A stretch of DNA of 9,177 bases, from assembly GCA_009705025.1 (NCBI GenBank), contig WLDA01000023.1, positions 1-9,177 of the forward strand, in the 5' to 3' direction. This DNA comes from Actinomycetota bacterium (GTDB lineage Bacteria; Actinomycetota; Actinomycetes; Nanopelagicales; Nanopelagicaceae). The first letter of the stretch is position 1; every line of letters begins with the position of its first letter. The notes under the pieces are model-generated. The model was given only the letters and a program-made list of their open reading frames with translations, did not search any database and was not told the DNA's origin. A program made the translations under genes and the position numbers. Below, piece after piece: positions 1-7,666 of this stretch.

Positions 1-129
1 CCAGAGCCATTTAGATTTATTTTTATTCGATTGACCCAATGGTCAATCAATCGCGCCGATGAAAATAATGGAAAACGTAATCCCTGGCTCAAACTCCTCG
101 ATTTTCTAGGCTTGGGCTTCGATTCCTAA
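1..129 (+). CDS. 3' end of an unrecognised upstream coding region (partial)
   Basis: Frame 1 is open from the window edge to a TAA at 127-129 and gives 42 residues. The peptide starts PEPFRFIFIRLTQW and ends LLDFLGLGFDS. It is rich in aromatic and aliphatic residues with a basic and polar middle (roughly NRADENNGKRNP), which would suit the cytoplasmic tail of a membrane protein, but I do not recognise a family. The reading frame is on the same strand as everything else and stops 24 bases before the agmatinase-like gene, in keeping with the tight packing. An open stretch of 42 codons is not strong proof of coding, and no start is visible. An 8-bp inverted repeat (29-48) lies inside it. Confidence 0.45.
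   Translation, partial: PEPFRFIFIRLTQWSINRADENNGKRNPWLKLLDFLGLGFDS
29..48. repeat. Perfect 8-bp inverted repeat with 4-base loop
   Basis: The arms GATTGACC (29-36) and GGTCAATC (41-48) are exact reverse complements around the loop CAAT (37-40). As RNA this is a stable small hairpin, but no T-run follows, so it does not look like an intrinsic terminator. As DNA it has the form of a dimeric repressor operator, about 105 bases upstream of the agmatinase-like start. It lies within the open frame that ends at 129, so it may simply be coding sequence that happens to be palindromic. Confidence 0.5.
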
Positions 130-140
130 TTCTTTACCCG

Positions 141-146
141 TATCCT
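141..146 (+). promoter_or_regulatory. Candidate -10 element for a leaderless agmatinase transcript
   Basis: TATCCT (141-146) fits the actinobacterial TANNNT -10 pattern and ends seven bases before the ATG at 154, the spacing expected when transcription starts on the A of the start codon. There is no purine-rich ribosome binding site in the bases just before this ATG (TAGCAAC), which agrees with a leaderless message. No convincing -35 box is present at the usual distance, so the call rests on one hexamer and its spacing. Confidence 0.35.
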
Positions 147-153
147 TAGCAAC

Positions 154-1152
154 ATGACTAACCACGGCAATATGTATGGACCAAATTTTACATTTCTTGG
201 TATCCCCGCCTGCGATCTTGATGATCCCAAAACATATGCTGATGCTGACGTAATTATTCTTGGTGCACCTATTGATAGCGGAACATCTCATAGATCAGGT
301 GCGAAGTTTGGTCCACAAGCAATTCGTGGTGGAGATTATTTGTCACATGATGGCGAACGTCCACATTTAGCACTTCGAACTGATGGCTTGAAAGATTTGA
401 AAGTTGTTGACGCGGGAGATTTATTGATGCCAGGTGGAGACCTTGTTGCATCCCTAGAAGTTCTTGCGAAAGCTACCGAAAAGATTTCTCGCGCTGGAAA
501 GATTCCTGTAATTCTTGGCGGAGATCATTCCATTGCATCTGCCGATGTTGCAGGTATTGCCAAACATAGAGGGCTTGGAAAGATTTCGATGGTGCACTTT
601 GATGCACATGCCGATACCGGTGAAGATCAGTGGGGCGCACTTGTCGGTCACGGCACACCAATGCGACGTTTGATAGATGGCGGATTTGTTCGGGGAGATC
701 GCTTCTTACAACTTGGTCTTCGCGGATATTGGCCAGATAACACCACACTTGCATGGATGCGTGATCAGGGAATGCGTTCATATGAGATGACAGAGATTCA
801 CCATCGTGGTCTCAATACCGTTTTAGATGAATCTTTTGCAACGCTAACAAATGAATGTGATGGAGTATTCCTCTCAGTCGATATCGATGTTGTTGATCCA
901 GGAATGGCGCCAGGAACTGGCACACCAGAACCAGGTGGAATGACGAGTCGCGAGTTGCTAGAAGCAGTGCGCAGAATTTGTCTCGAGCTTCCGATTGTTG
1001 GAATCGATATTGTCGAAGTGGCCCCAGCATTTGATACTGCTGACATCACAGCCATTCTTGCAAACCGAGTTGTTCTAGAAGCTCTGAGTGCAATTGCAAA
1101 GCGACGATCAGGTACTCCGTATAACCCAATACAGAATCTACTTGATAGATAA
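154..1152 (+). CDS. speB: Agmatinase-family ureohydrolase
   Basis: This is a cytoplasmic binuclear-manganese hydrolase of the arginase/agmatinase fold that releases urea from a guanidino substrate, most likely agmatine to putrescine. All metal-binding motifs are present: GGDHS (residues 122-126, H125), DAHAD (150-154: D150, H152, D154) and SVDIDVVDP (241-249: D243, D245). GTGTPEPGG around 254-262 and VEVAP around 287-291 are also typical of the agmatinase branch. The length of 332 residues is ordinary for actinobacterial members, a little longer than E. coli SpeB. The ATG at 154 was chosen; a second in-frame ATG at 172 (MYGP) is possible. It stops six bases before dxr, so the two are probably co-transcribed although their pathways are unrelated. 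Substrate is inferred: guanidinobutyrase, proclavaminate amidinohydrolase and guanidine hydrolase share these motifs. Confidence 0.88.
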   Translation: MTNHGNMYGPNFTFLGIPACDLDDPKTYADADVIILGAPIDSGTSHRSGAKFGPQAIRGGDYLSHDGERPHLALRTDGLKDLKVVDAGDLLMPGGDLVASLEVLAKATEKISRAGKIPVILGGDHSIASADVAGIAKHRGLGKISMVHFDAHADTGEDQWGALVGHGTPMRRLIDGGFVRGDRFLQLGLRGYWPDNTTLAWMRDQGMRSYEMTEIHHRGLNTVLDESFATLTNECDGVFLSVDIDVVDPGMAPGTGTPEPGGMTSRELLEAVRRICLELPIVGIDIVEVAPAFDTADITAILANRVVLEALSAIAKRRSGTPYNPIQNLLDR

Positions 1153-1158
1153 ATTCAT

Positions 1159-2301
1159 ATGCGCGACATTGTAATTCTTGGCTCAACTGGCTCGATTGGT
1201 GTGCAAGCACTTGAAATAGTTGATGCGAACCCAACGCTTTTTCGCGTTGTTGCGCTAACTAGTACTGGTAAAAATCCCTCTGTAATTATTGAGCAAGCAA
1301 AAAAATATAAGGTTTTAGTAGTTGGTGTAACAACAAATGCTGATGTAATTCGAGAAGCGCTACCTGATATCAGCGTTATTGATGGCCCAGAAGCATCAGT
1401 GGAGATCGCAGCGATTACATGCGATGTTGTGCTCAATGCAATAACTGGATCTATCGGACTCGGTCCAACTTTGTCAGCGCTCAAAGCGGGTAATCGGGTT
1501 GCACTAGCTAATAAAGAATCACTTGTTGCAGGTGGTGAACTCGTTATGAAATTAGCTAAGCCAGATCAACTTATTCCAGTTGATTCTGAGCACTCTGCTA
1601 TCTGGCAATCAATGATGGCTGGCAAGAAAGAAGAAGTCTCGCGCCTTGTTCTCACAGCAAGTGGTGGACCATTTAGAGAGCGCGCAGATTTGAGTTCAGT
1701 AACGGTAGAAGATGCTCTAGCTCACCCAACATGGTCAATGGGTCCAGTTGTAACAATAAATTCTGCAACCCTTCTCAATAAGGGATTAGAGATTATTGAA
1801 GCGCACTATCTTTTCAATCTGCCGTATTCCAAAATAGATGCAGTTATTCATCCGCAATCTGTTATTCATTCAATGGTTGAATACATTGATGGTTCAACAA
1901 TTGCTCAAGCAAGCCCACCAAATATGAAGGGTCCCATTGCATATGCCATCAATTTGCCACATCGAGTTGCAAAAGCAACTGCGCCAATTGATTGGAACGC
2001 AAAGCATGTCTGGGAATTTTCACCAATTGATGTAGCACGTTTTCCTGCAATTTCGCTGGCACGTAGTTGTGGAGATGCTGGGGGAGTAATGCCTGCAATA
2101 TTCAATGCCGCGAACGAAAGTTTTGTAGCAGCCTTTCTTGAGCGAAAAATTGCATTCACCTCTATCATCGAAGGTGTGGATAAGGTGATTCAGAAGTTAG
2201 CTGGAAATACTCAGAGTATTCGAGATATCAATGATGTCAGTGCCATTGAGCACAATGCACGAGTAATGGCTGATTCAATAATCAAAGAGATGGTTGTGTA
2301 A
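1159..2301 (+). CDS. dxr: 1-deoxy-D-xylulose 5-phosphate reductoisomerase
   Basis: Dxr (IspC) rearranges and reduces 1-deoxy-D-xylulose 5-phosphate to 2-C-methyl-D-erythritol 4-phosphate with NADPH, the first committed step of the MEP isoprenoid pathway, in the cytoplasm. The N-terminal nucleotide-binding loop GSTGSIG is at residues 8-14, which fixes the ATG start. Then come ALANKESLVAGG (115-126), the metal ligands in VDSEHSAIWQ (D142, E144), ASGGPFR (167-173) with the fosmidomycin-site flap HPTWSMG (189-195), and NKGLEIIEA (207-215), where E211 is the third metal ligand. The C-terminal helical domain follows. At 380 residues it is of normal length. Its TAA shares one base with the ATG of rseP (TAATG), which suggests translational coupling. 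All key residues are intact, so the enzyme should be active and fosmidomycin-sensitive in principle. Confidence 0.97.
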   Translation: MRDIVILGSTGSIGVQALEIVDANPTLFRVVALTSTGKNPSVIIEQAKKYKVLVVGVTTNADVIREALPDISVIDGPEASVEIAAITCDVVLNAITGSIGLGPTLSALKAGNRVALANKESLVAGGELVMKLAKPDQLIPVDSEHSAIWQSMMAGKKEEVSRLVLTASGGPFRERADLSSVTVEDALAHPTWSMGPVVTINSATLLNKGLEIIEAHYLFNLPYSKIDAVIHPQSVIHSMVEYIDGSTIAQASPPNMKGPIAYAINLPHRVAKATAPIDWNAKHVWEFSPIDVARFPAISLARSCGDAGGVMPAIFNAANESFVAAFLERKIAFTSIIEGVDKVIQKLAGNTQSIRDINDVSAIEHNARVMADSIIKEMVV

Positions 2302-3446
2302 TGCAGATCCTAGGAATACTTGCCTTCGTTTTCGCACTGCTTTTTTCAGTAATGATTCACGAGTTTGGCCACTATCTCACTGCTAAACGTTATGGAATGA
2401 AAGTCAGCGAATTCTTCTTAGGTTTTGGTGCACGTATATGGTCCACACGGCGCGGTGAAACCGAATTTGGGTTGAAAGCAATTCCAGCGGGTGGCTATTG
2501 CAAAATTGAAGGAATGGTTCCAACGGATACCATGCCTGAAGGTGAAGAAGATCGTGCGTTCTATCGCGCATCATCAGGGCGAAAACTTATAGTTCTTGGA
2601 GCAGGTTCGTTCCTACATTTTGTTTTGGGTTACATATTAATATTTATCCTCTTTGCAGGCGTTGGTGTTAATCAACTTCTTCCAACAATTAGTCAGGTAT
2701 CACCACAATCAGGGGCTGCAGTCGCTGGATTACAAGCAGGAGATGAAGTTCTCTCGATAAATGGAGTCAAAGTCACCGATTGGTATAACGATGTAAAAGT
2801 GATTCGAAATTCTGGTGGCAAGACTCTCTCTTTAGAGATTAAGCGTGGATCACAGATTCTCTCCATAGTTGCAACACCAACTCTTGAAAAAGTAGATGGA
2901 AAGCCACGTTGGATTCTAGGTATCATCAATAAAGTTGGACTAAAACGAACTAATCCAATAACTGCTTTCAAGAGTTCTGCCCTCGTTACTCGCGATTTTA
3001 TTTCTGCAAGTGTGAAATCTTTAGGACAACTTCCATCAAAGATTCCATCATTATGGGGTCAAAGTGTTGGAGGAGAAAAGCGTGATGCCAATGGACTTGT
3101 GGGAGTTGTTGGTGTTGCACGAGCATCTGGTCAAGCCGTAGGTAGTGAAAAGCTCTCACCTGCAGAACGTCTTGCAACATTTATCTTGATAATCGCAAGC
3201 CTAAATATTTTTGTTGGAATTTTTAATCTTTTGCCACTTCTTCCACTCGATGGTGGACATATGGCAGTGGCAATTGCTGATGAGATTCGTGCATTTATTG
3301 CCCGCCTTCGTGGCCGTCCAAGACCAGCCGCAATAGATGTAACAATTCTCACCCCCGTAACAATGGTCGTCTTTGTGCTTCTTGCGGCGCTCACACTTCT
3401 GCTTCTCTTTGCAGATATTGTCAATCCAGTTGTTCTCAATCTTTAG
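2301..3446 (+). CDS. rseP: Site-2 membrane metalloprotease (RseP/Rip1, M50)
   Basis: This is an intramembrane zinc protease that cuts single-pass membrane proteins, typically anti-sigma factors after a first cleavage; the mycobacterial relative is Rip1. The zinc site HEFGH (H20, E21, H24) sits in the first membrane segment (about residues 4-27). It is followed by the [16 protein letters not shown] strand region (about 57-72), a second membrane segment (about 96-120), one PDZ domain (about 128-200) and a third segment ending in [13 protein letters not shown] (308-320), which supplies the third zinc ligand D317. A last membrane segment lies at about 352-375. One PDZ domain, rather than the two of E. 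coli RseP, is usual for actinobacteria, as is the length of 381 residues. The position between dxr and ispG is conserved in actinobacteria. Its substrates cannot be told from this window. Confidence 0.95.
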   Translation: MQILGILAFVFALLFSVMIHEFGHYLTAKRYGMKVSEFFLGFGARIWSTRRGETEFGLKAIPAGGYCKIEGMVPTDTMPEGEEDRAFYRASSGRKLIVLGAGSFLHFVLGYILIFILFAGVGVNQLLPTISQVSPQSGAAVAGLQAGDEVLSINGVKVTDWYNDVKVIRNSGGKTLSLEIKRGSQILSIVATPTLEKVDGKPRWILGIINKVGLKRTNPITAFKSSALVTRDFISASVKSLGQLPSKIPSLWGQSVGGEKRDANGLVGVVGVARASGQAVGSEKLSPAERLATFILIIASLNIFVGIFNLLPLLPLDGGHMAVAIADEIRAFIARLRGRPRPAAIDVTILTPVTMVVFVLLAALTLLLLFADIVNPVVLNL

Positions 3447-3478
3447 CGCGAACACGCTCTATAAGGCAGAATAGGCAC

Positions 3479-4630
3479 ATGGTTGATCTTGGAATTCCTA
3501 GCGCACCACCTTCAACTCTTGCGCCTCGCCGCAAAACGAAACAACTCAATGTAGGTGGAGTTGGCGTAGGTAGTGATTCGCCCGTAAGTGTTCAATCAAT
3601 GTGTACAACACTTACTGCCGATGTAAATGCAACGTTGCAACAAATAGCAGAACTAACAGCTTCTGGATGCCAAATTGTTCGCGTCGCAGTTCCAAGTCAA
3701 GATGATGCAGATGCACTTGCTCAGATTGCGAAGAAATCACAGATACCTGTTATTGCCGATATTCATTTCCAACCTAAATATATTTTTGCAGCTATCGATG
3801 CAGGTTGTGCAGCAGTTCGTGTGAACCCAGGAAATATTAAGCAATTTGATGACAAAGTAAAAGAGGTTGCTAAAGCAGCGGGAGATGCGGGAATTCCAAT
3901 TCGCATTGGCGTCAATGCAGGTTCATTAGACCCACGACTTCTTGCAAAATATGGAAAAGCGACACCGGAGGCACTTGCAGAATCTGCTCTTTGGGAAGCA
4001 TCACTCTTTGAAGAACATGGTTTTAGCGACATAAAAATTTCAGTAAAGCATCATGATCCTGTAACGATGGTGAAGGCTTATCGCTTACTTGCAGCCCAAT
4101 GTGATTACCCATTGCACTTAGGTGTAACTGAGGCTGGACCAATTTTCCAAGGCACCATCAAATCAGCAACAGCATTTGCAATTCTGCTCTCTGAGGGAAT
4201 TGGCGACACAATCCGTGTTTCGCTCTCTGCTCCTCCAGTAGAAGAAGTAAAAGTAGGAATGTCTATTCTCGAATCGCTCAATTTACGTCAACGTAAACTC
4301 GAAATTGTTTCTTGCCCATCATGTGGCCGCGCACAAGTAGATGTATATACACTTGCTGAAAAAGTACAAGCTGGTTTGCAAGGAATGACAGTGCCATTGC
4401 GCGTTGCAGTTATGGGTTGCGTTGTAAATGGTCCAGGAGAGGCTCGCGAAGCAGATCTTGGAGTTGCATCTGGAAATGGAAAAGGTCAGATATTTGTAAA
4501 GGGTGAAGTAATAAAGACTGTTCCTGAAGCCCAAATTGTTGAAACACTAATCGAAGAAGCAATGAGATTGGCCGAAGAAATGGAAGCCGCAGGCGTTGCT
4601 TCAGGGCAACCAACTGTTGATATTCGATAG
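3479..4630 (+). CDS. ispG: 4-hydroxy-3-methylbut-2-enyl diphosphate synthase
   Basis: IspG (GcpE) reductively opens the cyclic diphosphate MEcPP to HMBPP, the next-to-last MEP step, with a 4Fe-4S cluster. The TIM-barrel part shows SVQSMCTT (37-44), PVIADIHF (90-97) and VRVNPGNI (113-120). The cluster ligands are in SCPSCGR (C279, C282) and [11 protein letters not shown] (C314, with E321). The spacing 279/282/314/321 equals that of E. coli IspG (270/273/305/312). The protein has 383 residues, the usual bacterial two-domain form. The ATG at 3479 has only a weak AAGG match (3463-3466) upstream and lies 32 bases after rseP. The N-terminal tail before [12 protein letters not shown] is about 19 residues of low complexity, so a later start cannot be fully excluded. 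The downstream gap to proS is nine bases. Confidence 0.97.
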   Translation: MVDLGIPSAPPSTLAPRRKTKQLNVGGVGVGSDSPVSVQSMCTTLTADVNATLQQIAELTASGCQIVRVAVPSQDDADALAQIAKKSQIPVIADIHFQPKYIFAAIDAGCAAVRVNPGNIKQFDDKVKEVAKAAGDAGIPIRIGVNAGSLDPRLLAKYGKATPEALAESALWEASLFEEHGFSDIKISVKHHDPVTMVKAYRLLAAQCDYPLHLGVTEAGPIFQGTIKSATAFAILLSEGIGDTIRVSLSAPPVEEVKVGMSILESLNLRQRKLEIVSCPSCGRAQVDVYTLAEKVQAGLQGMTVPLRVAVMGCVVNGPGEAREADLGVASGNGKGQIFVKGEVIKTVPEAQIVETLIEEAMRLAEEMEAAGVASGQPTVDIR

Positions 4631-4639
4631 GCTCTCGCC

Positions 4640-6364
4640 ATGTTGAGAATGTCCACGCTTTTTTTGCGTACGCTGCGTGATGACCCTGCAGATGCTGAAG
4701 TTGCAAGTCATCGTTTACTCGTGCGCGCTGGATACATTCGCCGAATTGCCGCAGGAATCTATTCGTGGTTGCCCCTTGGTTACATAACTCTTCGCAACAT
4801 TGAGCGCATTGTTCGTGAAGAGATGGATAGCGCGGGATTTCAGGAAGTTCATTTCCCTGCGATGCTGCCAAAAGAGCCATATGAGCAGACAAATCGTTGG
4901 AATGAATATGGACCTGATCTATTTCGCTTACAAGATCGCAAAGGCGGGGATTATTTATTAGGGCCTACTCATGAGGAGATGTTTACTCTCATGGTCAAGG
5001 GCGAGTATTCCTCCTATAAAGATTTACCAGTTTCCCTCTATCAAATTCAAACAAAATATCGCGATGAGACTCGTCCTCGCAGTGGAATCATTCGCGGTCG
5101 CGAATTTGTAATGAAGGATTCTTATTCTTTCGACCTCACTGATGGAGGCTTAGTGGAGTCATATCACAAGCATCGCGCTGCATATGTAAAGACCTTTGAT
5201 CGATTAGGAATGAAGTACAACATCGTTAGCGCAGTTGCGGGAGCGATGGGTGGCTCTAGCTCAGAAGAATTTCTAGCTCCATGTGCAACTGGTGAAGATA
5301 CGTATGTACTCTGTGAAAAATGCGGATATGCAGCAAATGTAGAAGCAATGGTGACAAAGGTTGCTCCAGTTGATGCATCTAAGATTCCAGCACTTGAAGT
5401 TATGGATACGCCAAAAACTCCAACAATTGATTCACTCGTTGCCTTGCTCAATGAGCGCTTCGGCGGTGGCTACACAGGCGCAAGCACACTCAAGAATGTG
5501 ATGTTGATGGCTGATGAGAAAGCGATTTCAGTACTTGTTCCAGGTGATCGAGAAGTTGATCTCAAGCGTTTGCAAGCAAACCTACCTGGAGTAAATGAAC
5601 TAAGAATTTTTGAAGAAGAAGATTTTGCAAAATTCAAAGGTTTAGTCAAGGGATACATCGGACCACAAGATGCTGCAAAGTTAGGCATCACCGTGTACGC
5701 AGATCCTCGTGTAGCACTTGGAACATCATGGGTCACAGGTGCAAACATTAGAGATAAGCATGCGCGCAATGTTGTCAACGGTCGAGACTTTACTGTTAGC
5801 GCATACGTTGAAGCTGCTGAGATCAAAAAAGGCGATGCTTGCCCAGAGTGCCAAACACCAGTAATTATCGATAGAGCAATTGAAATTGGCCATATTTTCC
5901 AACTCGGTCGCAAGTATGCAAAGGCCCTCAACCTCACAGTTTTAGATAAAGATGGAAAATCACAAGTAGTAACTATGGGTTCATATGGAATCGGTGTTTC
6001 TCGAGCAGTAGCTGCAATTGCTGAACAGACACATGATGAAATAGGACTTTCATGGCCGATCGAAGTTGCGCCAGCGAAGGTTCATATTGTTGCAACAGGC
6101 AAAGAAGATCTTCCATTTGATACAGCAGAAAAACTTGCTCTTGAACTTGAGGCAAAATCAATAACTGTCATGCTCGATGATCGTCGTGATGCCAGCCCTG
6201 GGGTCAAATTCAAAGATGCTGAGCTCATCGGAAATCCAATCATTGTTGTAGTTGGTAAAGCACTCGCTGAAGGAAATGTAGAAGTTCGTGTTCGCCGCAG
6301 TGGTGAGAAGAGTGAAGTAAAAGTAGAAGCAGCAGTTGCTGCGATCGTTGCTCTTCTCTCCTAA
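4640..6364 (+). CDS. proS: Prolyl-tRNA synthetase, bacterial editing type
   Basis: ProRS charges tRNA-Pro with proline and is a class IIa cytoplasmic enzyme. Visible parts in order: motif 1 region around 40-80, GPTHEE (108-113), motif 2 as [18 protein letters not shown] (139-156), an insertion domain at about 225-400 between motifs 2 and 3, GHIFQLG (417-423), motif 3 as GSYGIGVSR (447-455), and the C-terminal anticodon-binding domain (about 475-574). The insertion is the trans-editing-like domain that clears Ala-tRNA-Pro; K285 in STLKNV matches the conserved lysine known in E. coli (K279). Two CxxC pairs flank the insertion (C225/C228 and C401/C404) and could bind zinc. The length of 574 residues matches E. 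coli-type ProRS. The start [20 protein letters not shown] fits the family, and M4 would also do. No defect is seen. Confidence 0.97.
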   Translation: MLRMSTLFLRTLRDDPADAEVASHRLLVRAGYIRRIAAGIYSWLPLGYITLRNIERIVREEMDSAGFQEVHFPAMLPKEPYEQTNRWNEYGPDLFRLQDRKGGDYLLGPTHEEMFTLMVKGEYSSYKDLPVSLYQIQTKYRDETRPRSGIIRGREFVMKDSYSFDLTDGGLVESYHKHRAAYVKTFDRLGMKYNIVSAVAGAMGGSSSEEFLAPCATGEDTYVLCEKCGYAANVEAMVTKVAPVDASKIPALEVMDTPKTPTIDSLVALLNERFGGGYTGASTLKNVMLMADEKAISVLVPGDREVDLKRLQANLPGVNELRIFEEEDFAKFKGLVKGYIGPQDAAKLGITVYADPRVALGTSWVTGANIRDKHARNVVNGRDFTVSAYVEAAEIKKGDACPECQTPVIIDRAIEIGHIFQLGRKYAKALNLTVLDKDGKSQVVTMGSYGIGVSRAVAAIAEQTHDEIGLSWPIEVAPAKVHIVATGKEDLPFDTAEKLALELEAKSITVMLDDRRDASPGVKFKDAELIGNPIIVVVGKALAEGNVEVRVRRSGEKSEVKVEAAVAAIVALLS

Positions 6365-6367
6365 ATA

Positions 6368-7150
6368 ATGCTCTTCGATATAACTCTTACAACAATTCTC
6401 TTCCTTGTATTTGCATCATTTTTTGCAGGTTTTGTAGATTCAATTGCAGGCGGTGGGGGACTAATCCAACTTCCCGCCCTCCTAATCGGCTTGCCAAAGA
6501 GTGAAACAGTTACGGTACTTGGCACAAATAAGTTTGCATCCGTCTTCGGCACAACAACGGCAGCAGCACTTTACCGCCGCCAAATAAAGCCAGATCCCAA
6601 GGCGCTCATTGCAATGGCACTTCCTGCATTTATTGGATCGATGGCAGGAGCACTTCTTGCATCAAAACTTCCGACAGATGCGATGCGCCCAATAGTTCTT
6701 GTATTACTGATTGCTGTTGCGATCTATACATGGCGCAAACCAGATCTTGGAAAAGTTGAATTCTTACGCCATGCCACAAAGAAACATAATCAGATAGCAA
6801 TGGCCGCGGGTTTGATTATCGGTTTCTATGACGGAATCTTTGGACCGGGTACGGGTTCATTTCTCATGCTCATTCTTGTTGCAAACCTCGGCTACGCATT
6901 TCTGACTGCCTCGGCAATTGCGAAGGTTGTCAATGTCTCAACAAATATTGGTGCCATTATTGTTTTTGGTTTACATGGTGTGATTCTGTGGAAACTAGGC
7001 GCACTTATGGCTCTATCAAATGTCTCAGGTGCCATTATTGGCTCTCGTTTAGCAATCAAAGGTGGTTCTGCTTTGGTTCGTAAAGTCTTCTTGTTGGTGA
7101 CTTTAGCGCTAATCATCAAGGTCGGAATTGATACTTTCGCAAGTATGTAG
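6368..7150 (+). CDS. TSUP-family permease (TauE/SafE/YfcA type)
   Basis: This is an integral inner-membrane protein of the TSUP/DUF81 family, whose characterised members export or import small sulfur-containing or organic anions such as sulfite, sulfoacetate or thiosulfate. The two internal repeats each carry the family signature: GFVDSIAGGGGLIQLPAL (21-38) with LGTNK (51-55), and GFYDGIFGPGTGSF (152-165). About eight hydrophobic segments can be seen, near residues 5-25, 30-45, 75-98, 105-122, 142-165, 167-187, 190-210 and 236-256. Length 260 is typical. It begins three bases after the proS stop, so it is very likely translated from the same message. No sulfur gene is nearby, so the substrate is unknown. 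The family assignment is firm and the direction and substrate are not. Confidence 0.9.
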   Translation: MLFDITLTTILFLVFASFFAGFVDSIAGGGGLIQLPALLIGLPKSETVTVLGTNKFASVFGTTTAAALYRRQIKPDPKALIAMALPAFIGSMAGALLASKLPTDAMRPIVLVLLIAVAIYTWRKPDLGKVEFLRHATKKHNQIAMAAGLIIGFYDGIFGPGTGSFLMLILVANLGYAFLTASAIAKVVNVSTNIGAIIVFGLHGVILWKLGALMALSNVSGAIIGSRLAIKGGSALVRKVFLLVTLALIIKVGIDTFASM

Positions 7151-7157
7151 TTACAAT
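7128..7157 (+). promoter_or_regulatory. Candidate SigA-type promoter for rimP-nusA-ylxR-infB
   Basis: TTGATA (7128-7133) matches the -35 consensus TTGACA at five of six bases. TACAAT (7152-7157) matches the -10 consensus TATAAT at five of six and fits TANNNT. The spacer is 18 bases. Transcription would begin near 7164, leaving a leader of about 20 bases before the rimP ATG at 7184. The element overlaps the last codons of the permease gene and sits where one conserved actinobacterial block ends and the next begins. This is by far the best two-box match seen in any gap of the window. Confidence 0.55.
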
Positions 7158-7183
7158 TACCTCACAACTTAATAGAAAGATAA

Positions 7184-7666
7184 ATGAATATGACTGTACA
7201 AAGTTCCATAACGCAACTCATCACACCTGCTGTTACTAGCGCAGGTTTCTTTCTAGAAGAAGTTCAAATTGCTAATCCTGGACATCATCGAATCGTTACA
7301 TGCATTATTGATGGCACTGCTCCACTGAATTTAGATCAAGTCACAGAAATTTCTCGCGTTATTTCAGCTCTTCTCGATGAAGCAACATTTATGGACGATT
7401 CAGAGTTCACTCTGGAAGTATCCTCACCAGGATTAGATCGCCCTCTCACGCAGGAGCGTCATTGGAAGAAAAACCTCACAAGACTTATCAAAGTAACTTC
7501 AAATGACGGTAGCGAACTCATTGGTAGATTGAAAGAGTATGACGATGTAAAGGCAACACTTGTAGAAAATATCAAGGGTCGCGAGAAAACCCATGTAGTT
7601 GCCTTTGCTGATATGAAGCGCGCAGTTGTTGAAGTCGAGTTCAACCGCAAAGGTGAACTTTCATGA
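7184..7666 (+). CDS. rimP: Ribosome maturation factor RimP
   Basis: RimP binds the free 30S subunit and is needed for its correct late assembly. The N-terminal alpha/beta domain covers about residues 1-85. The family signature FTLEVSSPGLDRPLT (75-89) precedes ERHWKKNLTRLIKV (91-104), which leads into the C-terminal Sm-like beta barrel. Length 160 is normal. The start could be the ATG at 7184 or the in-frame ATG at 7190; AGAAAGA at 7174-7180 is a weak ribosome binding site for either, slightly better spaced for 7190. The gene ends in ATGA shared with nusA, the usual rimP-nusA coupling. It is the first gene behind the promoter candidate at 7128-7157. Confidence 0.94.
   Translation: MNMTVQSSITQLITPAVTSAGFFLEEVQIANPGHHRIVTCIIDGTAPLNLDQVTEISRVISALLDEATFMDDSEFTLEVSSPGLDRPLTQERHWKKNLTRLIKVTSNDGSELIGRLKEYDDVKATLVENIKGREKTHVVAFADMKRAVVEVEFNRKGELS

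Noticed and set aside
3460..3465. TATAAG as a -10 box for ispG
   Set aside because: It does not fit TANNNT, there is no -35 box at a proper distance, and its distance to the ATG suits neither a leaderless nor a normal leader start.
4410..4892. Minus-strand open frame of 160 codons across the ispG-proS junction
   Set aside because: Low-complexity leucine/glutamine-rich translation antisense to two certain genes; a shadow.
5470..5937. Minus-strand open frame of 155 codons within proS
   Set aside because: Lies wholly opposite the proS editing domain, with no recognisable motif or upstream signal.
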